Part shown: piece after piece, positions 1 through 8,775 of the stretch
How the letters are laid out: the number at the start of each line of letters is the position of its first letter
Position numbering within the stretch: the stretch's first letter is position 1
Assembly: GCA_964458415.1 (NCBI GenBank)
Contig: CAYWIT010000011.1
Span: forward strand, 1 to 64,000
Length of the DNA stretch: 64,000 nt
From: CAYWIT01 sp964458415
GTDB taxonomy: Bacteria > Pseudomonadota > Alphaproteobacteria > Micavibrionales > UBA2020
Direction of reading: 5' to 3'
Program-made: the position numbers and the translations under genes
The notes under the pieces: model-generated
Database searches by the model: none
What the model saw: only the letters and a program-made list of their open reading frames with translations
What the model was told of the DNA's origin: nothing

Positions 1-491
1 GTTTTGGCAGCCGTATCACCACCGTGGAAACACATGGCCATTATGCCCGCCTCAATACGGGAGAATGGATATTCGAGCGTCACATCGCCCCTGTTGATGC
101 TATCGAAAAGGATTACGTCGCCACAGCGCAAAAATTCCTGGAAACGCCTTATTACTGGAGCGGGCGCAGCGGCCTTGGCATTGACTGTTCCGGTCTCGTG
201 CAGATCAGCCTCGGCCATGCCGGCATTTCCGCCTTGCGCGACACAGATATGCAGCAAGGCAGTATTGGTGAAGCCGTTCCTCTTTCTATGGCCTCCCGTC
301 CCGCTTCCCTGCAACGCGGTGATATCGTATTCTTTCCGGCGCACGTGGGGATTATGGTTGACCCCGCAAACATCATCCATGCCAATGCGTATCACATGAA
401 AGTGACCGTCGAACCGCTGGAAACGGTAGCGCAGCGCAGCCTTGACATTGAAGACGCCGCGATCATTTCCGTACGGCGTGTCCAGTTATAG
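1..491 (+). CDS. NlpC/P60 family cell-wall peptidase, C-terminal part
   Basis: The reading frame is open to the left edge (first full codon at base 3), so only about the last 162 residues are present. The NlpC/P60 fold is recognised from GIDCSGLV with the catalytic Cys near base 187, followed by GDIVFFPAHVGIMVD with the catalytic His, and then IIHANAYH. Enzymes of this family cleave D-Glu to diamino-acid peptide bonds in murein. Alphaproteobacterial members usually carry SH3-like domains ahead of the peptidase. The residues just before the domain fit the end of such a module, but the rest lies outside the window. A GTG at base 24 is probably an internal Val, not the start. The stop is one base from the end of the convergent lipoprotein gene. 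Confidence 0.85.
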   Translation, partial: FGSRITTVETHGHYARLNTGEWIFERHIAPVDAIEKDYVATAQKFLETPYYWSGRSGLGIDCSGLVQISLGHAGISALRDTDMQQGSIGEAVPLSMASRPASLQRGDIVFFPAHVGIMVDPANIIHANAYHMKVTVEPLETVAQRSLDIEDAAIISVRRVQL

Positions 492-492
492 A

Positions 493-1017
493 TTATTTCC
501 GCAGACTAGAACCAAAAGTTACGTCAGCGGCCGGCGTTTGGTTTTCGGCGTCTCTAAAATCATCCCGCTGTTTTTTGGGTGGCGGTGCTGGTTCTTCCGT
601 GTTATCTCCCATAACGGCATTCAATGAATCCTGATCAATATCCATTGTCACCTCGACCTGCGCGGGATAATCATAGATCGAGTTATCGGCGATATCCCAC
701 GCCGTACCCGGCACGATGCCGTTAAGGACGTTCCAAACCGTATGTCCGGCACGGATTTTTGAATCCACAAGCACCGTCGCAGGATAATAATGCCCTTTTT
801 CGCAGGTCATGGTTATTTGACGGAAAGACCTCTCCACCAAGACGTCATTCGGCGTAATAACCCTGTACCGGTTCTTGCCCGTCTCCAGAATGCATTCCGC
901 GCCGGTGACCCCCGGCGTGACGACATTGATCTTCTGATATGTTTTTTGAATCATCGAGTTGCAGCCAGCCAAAGCCAAAGCAACTACACTCACCATCAGT
1001 ATACGGGCATGACGCAT
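493..1017 (-). CDS. Putative lipoprotein of unknown function
   Basis: This 174-residue protein starts with a lipoprotein signal: a short basic N-terminus, a hydrophobic stretch and the lipobox LALAGC, so the mature protein should begin at Cys and be lipid-anchored. The ATG at 1017 is chosen because GAGGGGGA lies just upstream and the signal peptide then has normal length. A start at 1056 would add 13 residues before it. The mature part has a conserved-looking beta-rich region with two Cys (AECILE and MTCEKG), then a proline- and charge-rich tail that looks disordered. I do not recognise the family. It stands alone, convergent with the NlpC/P60 gene and downstream of clpB on the same strand. 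Confidence 0.7.
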   Translation of the reverse strand: MRHARILMVSVVALALAGCNSMIQKTYQKINVVTPGVTGAECILETGKNRYRVITPNDVLVERSFRQITMTCEKGHYYPATVLVDSKIRAGHTVWNVLNGIVPGTAWDIADNSIYDYPAQVEVTMDIDQDSLNAVMGDNTEEPAPPPKKQRDDFRDAENQTPAADVTFGSSLRK

Positions 1018-1086
1018 GGATTCCCCCTCATCTGCGCTATCTACTATCCTCATCAATAGATAGCGCAGATTGAAGAAGAGTGCAAA

Positions 1087-3711
1087 TTATGCGGCGTCTT
1101 TGGCGCCTTTTCCGGGCTTTGCTTTCTTGACAGCCTCAGGTGACATAACAAGCCCCCCTTTGTCCTCGGTAACATTCACGCTGGAATCATCGGGAATCCT
1201 GCCCTCAATCATCATATTGGCCAGCGGATTTTGCAATTCTCGCTGGATCACGCGCTTCAAGGGACGCGCGCCATAGGCCGGATCATATCCCGCATCAGCC
1301 AGATGCTTTTTCGCCTTGTCATCCAGCCCCAGAACGATATTCCGCTCGGCCAGCATTTTTTGCAGCCCCTGCAACTGGATATCCACAATCGTGACCATCA
1401 TGTCGCGGTCCAAGCGACGGAACAGCAGGATTTCATCGATACGGTTGAGGAATTCCGGACGGAAGGCCTTGCGCACCACGCCCATGACCTGATCGCGCAC
1501 CTCTTCGACATCCTTTCCTTCCTTCTGCTCGACCAGATATTCCGCGCCAAGGTTAGACGTCATGATAATGACGGTATTGGAAAAATCCACCACGCGTCCC
1601 TGGCTGTCCGTCAGGCGTCCATCGTCAAAAACCTGCAACAGAATATTGAACACGTCTGGATGCGCTTTTTCCACCTCGTCAAAAAGAACGACCTGATAGG
1701 GGCGGCGGCGCACGGCTTCCGTCAAGGCCCCGCCTTCCTCATAACCGACGTAGCCCGGAGGGGCGCCAATCATCCGCGCCACGGCATGTTTTTCCATGTA
1801 CTCGGACATATCAATGCGCAGCATGGCGGATTCGTCATCAAACAGGAATTCGGCCAGCGCCTTCGCCAGCTCGGTTTTACCAACACCTGTCGGTCCCAGA
1901 AACAGGAAAGTACCGATAGGCTGGTTCCGGCGCTGCAATCCGGCACGCGCACGACGTACAGCATTCGCCACAGCCGCCACAGCATCTTCCTGTCCGACCA
2001 CCCGTTTGCGCAGATGATCCTCCATTTTCAACAGGCGTTCGCGGTCTCCCTGCATCATCTTGTCCACGGGGATCCCTGTCCAGCGACTGACAACAGCAGC
2101 AATATCGCTGTCACGCACCTCCTCATTGATCAGTGCATTTTCAGCCCCCTTTGAGGCCTGCCCCAGTTTCTCTTCCAATTGCGGAATGACGCTATAGGTC
2201 AGTTCGCCCGCGCGGGTCCAGTTCCCGCCGCGATGCGCCTGCTCCAGTTCGATTTTTGCCCTTTCCAGCTCCTCCTGGATTTTCTGGCCGGACGACAGCT
2301 TTTCCTTTTCGGATTTCCATTTGGAGGAAATCTCAGCAGACTGCTTTTCAAGTACGTTCAGTTCTTCTTCCAGCTTTTCAAGGCGATCCTGCGTTGCCTT
2401 GTCGCTCTTCTCGCGCTTGAGCGCCTCACGCTCGATCTTGAACTGAATGATCCGGCGATCAAGCTCGTCAAGCTCTTCCGGTTTGCTATCCACTTCCATC
2501 CGCAGACGCGAGGCAGCCTCGTCCACCAGATCAATCGCCTTATCGGGCAGAAACCTGTCGGAAATATAGCGGTTAGAAAGTGTTGCCGCCGATACGATCG
2601 CACTGTCCGTAATACGCACACCATGGTGCAGCTCGTATTTCTCCTTCAGTCCGCGCAGAATAGAGATGGTATCCTCCACCGTCGGTTCCTTGACGAAGAC
2701 AGGCTGGAACCGCCGCTCCAGAGCGGCATCTTTTTCGATATGCTTGCGGTATTCCTCCAGTGTCGTCGCGCCGATCATATGCAGTTCGCCCCGCGCCAGC
2801 GCAGGTTTCAGCATATTCCCCGCATCCATCGCGCCTTCGGCCTTTCCCGCCCCGACAAGCGTATGCAGCTCGTCAAGAAACAGAACGATCTCTCCCGAAG
2901 CCGCGCGGATTTCCTCCAGCACAGACTTCAGCCGCTCCTCGAACTCGCCACGAAATTTCGCACCCGCAATCATCGCGCCAAGATCAAGTGAAAGCAGTTT
3001 TTTATCTTTCAGGCTTTCCGGCACATCGCCATTAATAATACGCTGCGCAAGACCTTCAATAATCGCGGTCTTGCCGACACCGGGCTCCCCGATCAGCACA
3101 GGATTGTTCTTGGTGCGCCGCGCCAGCACCTGAATAGTACGGCGGATCTCTTCATCGCGTCCGATGACGGGATCAAGCTTGCCATTCCGCGCCGCCTCCG
3201 TCAGATCCCGGGTATATTTCTTAAGCGCTTCGAACTGGTCTTCCGATGAAGCGCTATCCGCTGTCCGCCCTTTGCGCATGGTATTGATAGCCGCATTCAG
3301 CTTGTCCGCGCTCACTCCGTTTTTCTGCAACAATTTTGCGGATTCACTGCCGGGAACCAATGTCAGCGCCTGAAGCATTCTTTCCAGCGTGATATACTTG
3401 TCTCCGGATTTTTTTGTGACCTGCTCGGCCTGATCAAATACTTTTGCCAGATTGGGCGACATATGCACCCCGCCAGCCCCGCCACCTTCCACGACAGGCA
3501 ATTTTGCCAGAGACTCTTCTACACCGGACAAAACATCTTCCGGTCTTCCCCCTGTCGCACGGATCAGATTCTTGACCACGCCGCTATCATCATCCAGCAG
3601 GCATTTCAATAGATGTTCGGGTTGTAAAAACTGGTGATTATTCCGCAGCGCTAACGTCTGCGCGGCCTGAACGACTGATTTTGCACGTTCGGTAAGTTTC
3701 TCGAAGTCCAT
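1087..3711 (-). CDS. clpB: ATP-dependent disaggregase ClpB
   Basis: This 874-residue Hsp100 protein matches the family length (about 860). It has the Clp N-domain (1-150) and a first AAA+ module with Walker A GEPGVGKT near residue 205 and Walker B VLFLDELH. A long coiled-coil middle domain follows (about 410-530, rich in Lys and Glu), then a second AAA+ module with GPTGVGKT and VVLFDEVEKAH, and the C-terminal D2-small domain. ClpB threads aggregated proteins through its hexamer together with DnaK. The ATG at 3711 is preferred over a GTG at 3720 because AGGGAG sits 8 bases ahead of it and the protein then begins MDFEKLTERA like its relatives. A heat-shock promoter is expected in the 120 bases upstream, but I cannot identify one with confidence. 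Confidence 0.97.
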   Translation of the reverse strand: MDFEKLTERAKSVVQAAQTLALRNNHQFLQPEHLLKCLLDDDSGVVKNLIRATGGRPEDVLSGVEESLAKLPVVEGGGAGGVHMSPNLAKVFDQAEQVTKKSGDKYITLERMLQALTLVPGSESAKLLQKNGVSADKLNAAINTMRKGRTADSASSEDQFEALKKYTRDLTEAARNGKLDPVIGRDEEIRRTIQVLARRTKNNPVLIGEPGVGKTAIIEGLAQRIINGDVPESLKDKKLLSLDLGAMIAGAKFRGEFEERLKSVLEEIRAASGEIVLFLDELHTLVGAGKAEGAMDAGNMLKPALARGELHMIGATTLEEYRKHIEKDAALERRFQPVFVKEPTVEDTISILRGLKEKYELHHGVRITDSAIVSAATLSNRYISDRFLPDKAIDLVDEAASRLRMEVDSKPEELDELDRRIIQFKIEREALKREKSDKATQDRLEKLEEELNVLEKQSAEISSKWKSEKEKLSSGQKIQEELERAKIELEQAHRGGNWTRAGELTYSVIPQLEEKLGQASKGAENALINEEVRDSDIAAVVSRWTGIPVDKMMQGDRERLLKMEDHLRKRVVGQEDAVAAVANAVRRARAGLQRRNQPIGTFLFLGPTGVGKTELAKALAEFLFDDESAMLRIDMSEYMEKHAVARMIGAPPGYVGYEEGGALTEAVRRRPYQVVLFDEVEKAHPDVFNILLQVFDDGRLTDSQGRVVDFSNTVIIMTSNLGAEYLVEQKEGKDVEEVRDQVMGVVRKAFRPEFLNRIDEILLFRRLDRDMMVTIVDIQLQGLQKMLAERNIVLGLDDKAKKHLADAGYDPAYGARPLKRVIQRELQNPLANMMIEGRIPDDSSVNVTEDKGGLVMSPEAVKKAKPGKGAKDAA

Positions 3712-3834
3712 ATCCGGCACTCCCTTTATAATGGGCCCATATGAAATAGCGCCCTTATTTTAACCAAAAGCCCCCGCCATGGGCAGCCCTGTCATACATT
3801 ATACGCCGGAAATAACAAAACGGACCACCCCACC

Positions 3835-3871
3835 AAAAAAAACGGGGGCGCATTAAAAACACCCCCGTTTT
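3835..3871 (-). terminator. Rho-independent terminator after the DUF4167 gene
   Basis: A perfect 10-bp stem (AAAACGGGGG at 3839-3848 with CCCCCGTTTT at 3862-3871) with a 13-base loop is followed on the minus strand by eight T. It lies 20 bases beyond the stop of the DUF4167 gene and separates it from clpB, so clpB should be transcribed from its own promoter. Confidence 0.85.
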
Positions 3872-3890
3872 GGAAAATCGCCGATAAAAA

Positions 3891-4475
3891 TCAAGCCGTT
3901 TCTGTTTCCCGCTGTGGCGATGGTTGCCGTCCGCGACGCTGGCCCTGCCGTGGCTGCACTGGCTGCTCGGAAGCGGTCATGTCCAAACCATTCCCTTGCG
4001 GCTGGTCTTCCGACACAACAGCTGCCGTATGCCGTGGGCCGACAAGAAAACCCTGATCCAGATCACTCAAACTCGGCTGCTCGCTCCCGGCGAGATCAGG
4101 CTGAAATTCACCATCACTGCCATATTGCGGCTGTTGTTGCGACTGCTGTTGCGTCTGATGACCATACTCTTCGGCGATTTCATTGATAAATCTTTGATAG
4201 TGCTCGGCATGTTGATAATAGCTCTCGGCAAGAACCCTGTCCCCCGCGCCCGCCGCATCGCGTGCCAAAGCCAGATATTTTTCATTAATCTGATAGGCAT
4301 TCCCGCGAATACGGACATCCGGACCATTGCTGTCAAACGTCTGCACACGGGGATTCCCCCCCCGGCGCTGCTGGAAACCTCCGCCTTGATTACCGCCATT
4401 ATGATGCCCCCCCTGACCACCGCCGCCATTATTGCTCCGCCCGCGAAAACGTCTTCCGTTCTGATTATGTCTCAT
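3891..4475 (-). CDS. DUF4167 domain protein, Gly/Gln-rich
   Basis: This 194-residue protein has an N-terminal Arg/Gly/Asn-rich low-complexity part (1-45) and then the DUF4167 core. The core is seen as QTFDSNGPDVRIRGNA, EKYLALARDA and ESYYQHAEHYQRF around residues 46-105, followed by a Gln-rich, probably disordered tail. The family is typical of Alphaproteobacteria and its function is unknown. The RGG-like N-terminus suggests nucleic-acid binding, which is inference. The ATG at 4475 gives the usual MRxxQNxRR start. A GTG three codons upstream is possible. It sits between the prmC end and clpB with a strong terminator after it. Confidence 0.85.
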   Translation of the reverse strand: MRHNQNGRRFRGRSNNGGGGQGGHHNGGNQGGGFQQRRGGNPRVQTFDSNGPDVRIRGNAYQINEKYLALARDAAGAGDRVLAESYYQHAEHYQRFINEIAEEYGHQTQQQSQQQPQYGSDGEFQPDLAGSEQPSLSDLDQGFLVGPRHTAAVVSEDQPQGNGLDMTASEQPVQPRQGQRRGRQPSPQRETETA

Positions 4476-4520
4476 GCTTCCCACTTCATTTTTGATGTCA
4501 ATTGCCCCTAGTTTTCCAAT

Positions 4521-4586
4521 AAAAAAACAACCCCTGCCGCTTCCTGATTTCTATGGGACACACTCTTTTTATAACAGGAACGGCAG
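4521..4586 (-). terminator. Probable terminator of the lysC-prmC operon
   Basis: About 58 bases after the prmC stop the minus strand forms a 12-bp stem (bases 4575-4586 with 4534-4546, one bulged base) around a 28-base loop, followed by GGGTTG and a run of seven T at 4521-4527. The long loop is unusual, but position and T-run fit intrinsic termination. Confidence 0.5.
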
Positions 4587-4644
4587 TTTCATGTTAGCCC
4601 AGACCGATTCCGTTGCAAAGTGTTTTCTAACCAAGCCTCTGTTT

Positions 4645-5493
4645 TCAGGGCATTTTTGCAACCACAACACGATCATTTCCAGCTAAATCTGGAAAAATTT
4701 GTACCACATTCAACCCGGTTCGCGCAAGAAGCTCGGAAACATCTTTCGCCTGTTTATAGCCGATTTCGAGGAATATCAGCCCCTCCGGCTTTAAAAACCC
4801 GGATAGGCGCTTCATAATCGAGCGATAGCAACCAAGTCCGTTATCATCGGCGACCAGTGCCCTCACGGGGTCATAAAGAACAACCTCCGGCGACAGTGCA
4901 CTCATTTCACTCTCCGCGATATAAGGGGGGTTACTGATAACAATATCAAACGCCTGATCAGGGCTATAACTCTCCCAGTCCATCGCTACAAAGCAGGAGC
5001 GCCCCGCTACGCCTAAAACTTCAGAATTCTTTTTCGCCACAGCCACAGCCCCTTGACTGATATCCAGCCCAACACCGCTTGCTTGTGGCAGCTCCTGCAA
5101 TAACGAGAGGAGAAGGCAGCCGCTTCCCGTTCCAAGATCAAGAACACGCAAATTTGCATCTTTTGGAAGGAGCGATATAGCCACTTCAATAAGCGTTTCT
5201 GAATCCGCCCTTGGATCAAGGGTTTCCGCAGAAATATTAAAGTCAGACTTCCAGAAGGCGCGTTTGCCGATAATGCGCGAGACAGGCTCATGCCTTAGCC
5301 GTCTTTCAACATATCCTTTTAAAGCGATAAATTGATTGTCTGATATTTCCTTTTGACTATTAAGGAACATTTCCTCCTGAGTCATGCCCAGAGCATACTG
5401 TACCAGTAATCTGGCATCAAGCTCTGGCGTATCCAGTCCGGCACCCTGAAAAACTACTTTTATATCTTTTAATAGCTCGCTGATTAGCTTCAC
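4645..5493 (-). CDS. prmC: Peptide chain release factor N5-glutamine methyltransferase
   Basis: PrmC (HemK) methylates the Gln of the GGQ motif in release factors RF1 and RF2 using S-adenosylmethionine. The 282-residue protein has the N-terminal helical substrate-recognition domain (1-80), the AdoMet-binding motif VLDLGTGSGCLLLSLL near residue 120, and the signature NPPY (ISNPPYIAE) near 190 that holds the target glutamine. It starts with GTG, 7 bases after the prfA stop, with only a weak ribosome-binding site, so translational coupling to prfA is likely. The neighbour is its own substrate gene, the usual arrangement. Confidence 0.95.
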   Translation of the reverse strand: MKLISELLKDIKVVFQGAGLDTPELDARLLVQYALGMTQEEMFLNSQKEISDNQFIALKGYVERRLRHEPVSRIIGKRAFWKSDFNISAETLDPRADSETLIEVAISLLPKDANLRVLDLGTGSGCLLLSLLQELPQASGVGLDISQGAVAVAKKNSEVLGVAGRSCFVAMDWESYSPDQAFDIVISNPPYIAESEMSALSPEVVLYDPVRALVADDNGLGCYRSIMKRLSGFLKPEGLIFLEIGYKQAKDVSELLARTGLNVVQIFPDLAGNDRVVVAKMP

Positions 5494-5500
5494 TTTTATA

Positions 5501-6577
5501 TTACCAGCTTATTTCAGTCAATTTTTCTGCCTGATCATTAGCAATCAATGGCTCGATTACCTCGTCAAGGCATTCACCGCTAATAACCCGATCCAATTTA
5601 TAAAGTGTCAAATTGATACGATGATCCGTTACGCGTCCCTGTGGAAAATTATAAGTCCGAATCCTCTCCGACCTGTCTCCTGTGCCGACCTGTTCCTTGC
5701 GATTTGCAGCACGCTCGGAATCCAGAGCCTGCCGCTTCATGTCATAAAGCCGTGCACATAAAATCTTCATCGCCCGCGCCTTGTTCTTATGCTGCGACTT
5801 CTCGTCCTGCTGGACAACGACAATTCCTGTTGGAATATGCGTAATCCTGACGGCGGACTCAGTTTTATTCACATGCTGCCCCCCGGCTCCTCCCGCCCGC
5901 ATGACATCGATGCGCAGGTCCTTGTCCTCAATATTCAGATCGACTTCCTCCGCTTCCGGCAGGACGGCTACAGTGGCTGCCGATGTATGTACCCGGCCGC
6001 TTGCCTCCGTTGCCGGAACCCGCTGCACACGATGAACGCCGGATTCGAACTTCAGACGCGAAAATACATTCTGCCCGGAAATCTCTGCAACAACCTGCTT
6101 TAATCCGCCAAGATCGCTTTCCGACATCTCCATCACTTCAAACCGCCAGCCTTTTTCCGCAGCATAGCGCTTGTACATATCAAACAGATCCGCCGCAAAC
6201 AGCGCGGCCTCGTCACCACCTGTCCCGGCACGAATTTCAAGTATCGCATTCTTGGCGTCCGCTTCATCTTTGGGAAGCAAGGCGAGCTGAATATCCTTTT
6301 CCAACTCCGGCACATGCTCTTTCAAACGATAGAATTCGTCTTCCGCCAGAGCCCTCATATCCTTATCCGCAGAAGAGTCTTTAGCAAGAGCCTCCATCTC
6401 CGACATATCCACGCGCGCTTTTTTATATTCCCTGATCAACTCGGTTAACGGGGACAGATCGGAATATTCACGTGACAGCTTTGTAAAAACATCGGAGGCA
6501 AGCGTTCCTGTCGCCAGCAGTGCTTCAATCTCCTGAAAACGGCTTAAAACCTGATCCAGCTTGCGGTCAAGAGACAT
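5501..6577 (-). CDS. prfA: Peptide chain release factor 1
   Basis: RF1 reads UAA and UAG stop codons and triggers peptide release. The 358-residue length is normal. The catalytic GGQ loop is present (RAGGAGGQHVNKTESAVRIT, about residue 230), as are the N-terminal helical domain and the Arg/Lys-rich region after GGQ (DEKSQHKNKARAMK). The start overlaps the end of ispG by 11 bases, and prmC follows 7 bases after the stop, so the three are one translation unit. Confidence 0.97.
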   Translation of the reverse strand: MSLDRKLDQVLSRFQEIEALLATGTLASDVFTKLSREYSDLSPLTELIREYKKARVDMSEMEALAKDSSADKDMRALAEDEFYRLKEHVPELEKDIQLALLPKDEADAKNAILEIRAGTGGDEAALFAADLFDMYKRYAAEKGWRFEVMEMSESDLGGLKQVVAEISGQNVFSRLKFESGVHRVQRVPATEASGRVHTSAATVAVLPEAEEVDLNIEDKDLRIDVMRAGGAGGQHVNKTESAVRITHIPTGIVVVQQDEKSQHKNKARAMKILCARLYDMKRQALDSERAANRKEQVGTGDRSERIRTYNFPQGRVTDHRINLTLYKLDRVISGECLDEVIEPLIANDQAEKLTEISW

Positions 6578-7697
6578 TTTCCTGCCCGTCCTTTTCGGCC
6601 CTCCTGATTTCCGCCGCTTTTTCCTCCACCAGCTTCACCAGATGATCAACGATAGCTTCGTCTTGCAAGCGATGTGCGGGCTGTCCCTTGATATAGACCT
6701 GATGCGTGCCGCGACCACCCCCCGTGAACCCTATATCCGTCATCAGCGCCTCCCCGGGGCCATTCACTACACAACCGATCACCGAAACCGCCAGTGGCGT
6801 GGTGATATGCGCCAAGCGTTCTTCCAACACGCGCACCGTCTCTATCACGTCAAACTGCTGGCGTGCGCAGGAGGGGCAGGCGATAACATTGACGCCACGG
6901 TGACGCAGCCCCAGAGATTTCAAAATATCAAACCCGACTTTTACTTCCTCCACCGGATCGGCGGAAAGCGAAACGCGGATCGTATCTCCGATACCCGCCC
7001 AAAGCAGGTTACCAATGCCAATTGCCGATTTAACCGTTCCGGTACGCAGGCCACCCGCCTCTGTAATGCCAAGATGCAGCGGATAATCACAAGCTTCTGC
7101 CAATTGCTGATAAGCCGCCACGCACAGAAAAACATCTGAAGCCTTACAGCTGATTTTAAAATTGAAAAAGTCATTATCCTCCAGAACACGGATATGGTGC
7201 AACGCTGACTCGACCATCGCTTCCGGACAAGGCTCGCCAAAGCGCTCCAGAATATCCTTTTCCAGCGAACCGGCATTAACGCCGATACGGATGGAACAAT
7301 TATGATCCTTCGCAGCCTTGATCACTTCACGTACACGCTCATCCGACCCGATATTACCGGGGTTGATCCGCAAACAGGCAGCACCGGCTATCGCCGCCTC
7401 GATAGCACGCTTGTAATGGAAATGAATATCGGCGACGACCGGAACATTCACGCGGGAAACGATTTCCTTCAAGGCTCGCGTGGAATCCTCATCCGGGCAG
7501 GAAACACGGACAATATCAATCCCCGCCGTCTCCATCGCTGTAATCTGCGCCACCGTCGCGTTAATATCGGAGGTCAGGGTATTCGTCATGGATTGCACCG
7601 TAATCGGCGCATCTCCGCCGACCGGAACTTTGCCCACCATGATCTGGCGGCTTTTGCGGCGTTCAACATGACGCCAGGGACGGAGCATGGAAGACAT
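6567..7697 (-). CDS. ispG: 4-hydroxy-3-methylbut-2-enyl diphosphate synthase
   Basis: IspG (GcpE) carries out the penultimate step of the non-mevalonate isoprenoid pathway, converting ME-cPP to HMBPP with a [4Fe-4S] cluster. The 376-residue protein has the TIM-barrel part (PITVQSMTNTLT near the start) and the cluster ligands in CPSCAR and CVVNGPGEA near the C-terminus. Its ATG overlaps the stop of the upstream rodZ-like gene by one base (TAATG). Its own end overlaps the start of prfA by 11 bases. Confidence 0.97.
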   Translation of the reverse strand: MSSMLRPWRHVERRKSRQIMVGKVPVGGDAPITVQSMTNTLTSDINATVAQITAMETAGIDIVRVSCPDEDSTRALKEIVSRVNVPVVADIHFHYKRAIEAAIAGAACLRINPGNIGSDERVREVIKAAKDHNCSIRIGVNAGSLEKDILERFGEPCPEAMVESALHHIRVLEDNDFFNFKISCKASDVFLCVAAYQQLAEACDYPLHLGITEAGGLRTGTVKSAIGIGNLLWAGIGDTIRVSLSADPVEEVKVGFDILKSLGLRHRGVNVIACPSCARQQFDVIETVRVLEERLAHITTPLAVSVIGCVVNGPGEALMTDIGFTGGGRGTHQVYIKGQPAHRLQDEAIVDHLVKLVEEKAAEIRRAEKDGQENVS

Positions 7698-8758
7698 TAG
7701 TTACGCGTCCTGATCTTTTTTCTTTTAAGCTCTTCCGGATTCATCGCAACCCCGCGCAGAATCTCGCCGGATTTGCCAAGAGACTGCACAACAGCCCCAT
7801 CGACAGAAACCGTCAACCCGCCGGCATTGGATGTTATCAGCGTTATTCCTTTTTCATCCGGCACAAAATATTTTTCGCCGGGCCTCAATACCTTTTTCAG
7901 CAGCACCTGCTCCTTCGCGTCGCTGACCTGAATCCAGCTCGGTTGCAAGGCCTCCAGAACAATACGGCTCTTGCCGCGACTGACGTTAATAACTGTATCG
8001 CTCACGGGTTTTGTGACAGGGGGTGCTGCTTCTATCCGGACTTTCTCCTGAGGCGGCGCAACCACGATCACTTCAGGCGTAGCGGGTATAGCCTGCTTGA
8101 CTTCCGCAGCAGCCACAACCGCCTCTGGCGCCATCGTCGCCACCTGTTGTGATGCTTCCGCTTCTGTATCAACAGAGGGCTCATTCTCTACCACTGGCTC
8201 TATACCCGCCGTTTCCGCCAAAGCAGTCGTTTCTGTGGCAAATAATGGCGCCGATGCCATTTCCGATAAAGGCTGAACAACAGGCGGGGGCGGCACTTGC
8301 ACGATAAGCTCTGTTCCGGCATCTTCTCCGCCGGAAAAAACAGCCCACAATATCAGAAGCACAACGACAAAGCCCCCTGCGGCTATCAGCATTTGCGGGC
8401 TCGGCATTCCGCTTTCCTCAATGGGCTCCGGCAAATGATATTCCTGCTTTGGCGATTGCGGCCCGCCATGCTCGGCCTTGAACTTGTGGACAATCTCGCC
8501 ACTGTTCAGCCGCAAATAGTTGGCGTAACTGCGCACAAAGCCCAATGCATATGTCATGCCCGGCAGCCCCTCGATATTCCCTTCCTCCAGGGCACGCAGC
8601 TGTGCAACGCGGATATTAATAGAAGACGACACCTGCTCCAGCCCCAGCCCCTTCTCGAGACGGGCACGCCGTAATGTCTCCCCAACGCTCATCTGTTGCG
8701 CACGTTGTGTCTGGTCCCCGGAGGACGTCTTTTTTCTGCGTTCTTTGGCCTCGGTCAT
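7697..8758 (-). CDS. RodZ-like membrane protein with N-terminal helix-turn-helix
   Basis: The 353-residue protein has an N-terminal Xre-type helix-turn-helix (about 25-95: GETLRRARLEKGLGLEQVS then LPGMTYALGFVRSYANYL). A single membrane segment follows near 125-145 (LIAAGGFVVVLLILWAVF), then a long Ala/Val/Pro/Glu-rich linker and a C-terminal DUF4115 domain (about 265-340: SRIVLEALQPSWIQVSDA). This is the architecture of RodZ, which links MreB filaments to the elongasome. Alphaproteobacterial members of this HTH_25/DUF4115 group are often only called RodZ-like. The position directly before ispG is a common one. It overlaps ispG by one base. Confidence 0.85.
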   Translation of the reverse strand: MTEAKERRKKTSSGDQTQRAQQMSVGETLRRARLEKGLGLEQVSSSINIRVAQLRALEEGNIEGLPGMTYALGFVRSYANYLRLNSGEIVHKFKAEHGGPQSPKQEYHLPEPIEESGMPSPQMLIAAGGFVVVLLILWAVFSGGEDAGTELIVQVPPPPVVQPLSEMASAPLFATETTALAETAGIEPVVENEPSVDTEAEASQQVATMAPEAVVAAAEVKQAIPATPEVIVVAPPQEKVRIEAAPPVTKPVSDTVINVSRGKSRIVLEALQPSWIQVSDAKEQVLLKKVLRPGEKYFVPDEKGITLITSNAGGLTVSVDGAVVQSLGKSGEILRGVAMNPEELKRKKIRTRN

Positions 8759-8775
8759 CTTACACTCTCATTCTC

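Noticed and set aside
1231..2154. 307-codon frame opposite clpB
   Set aside because: Antisense shadow of a conserved gene.
3721..3790. Heat-shock (RpoH) promoter before clpB
   Set aside because: A CTATTT-like -10 is present but no convincing CTTG -35 at the right spacing, so it is not listed.
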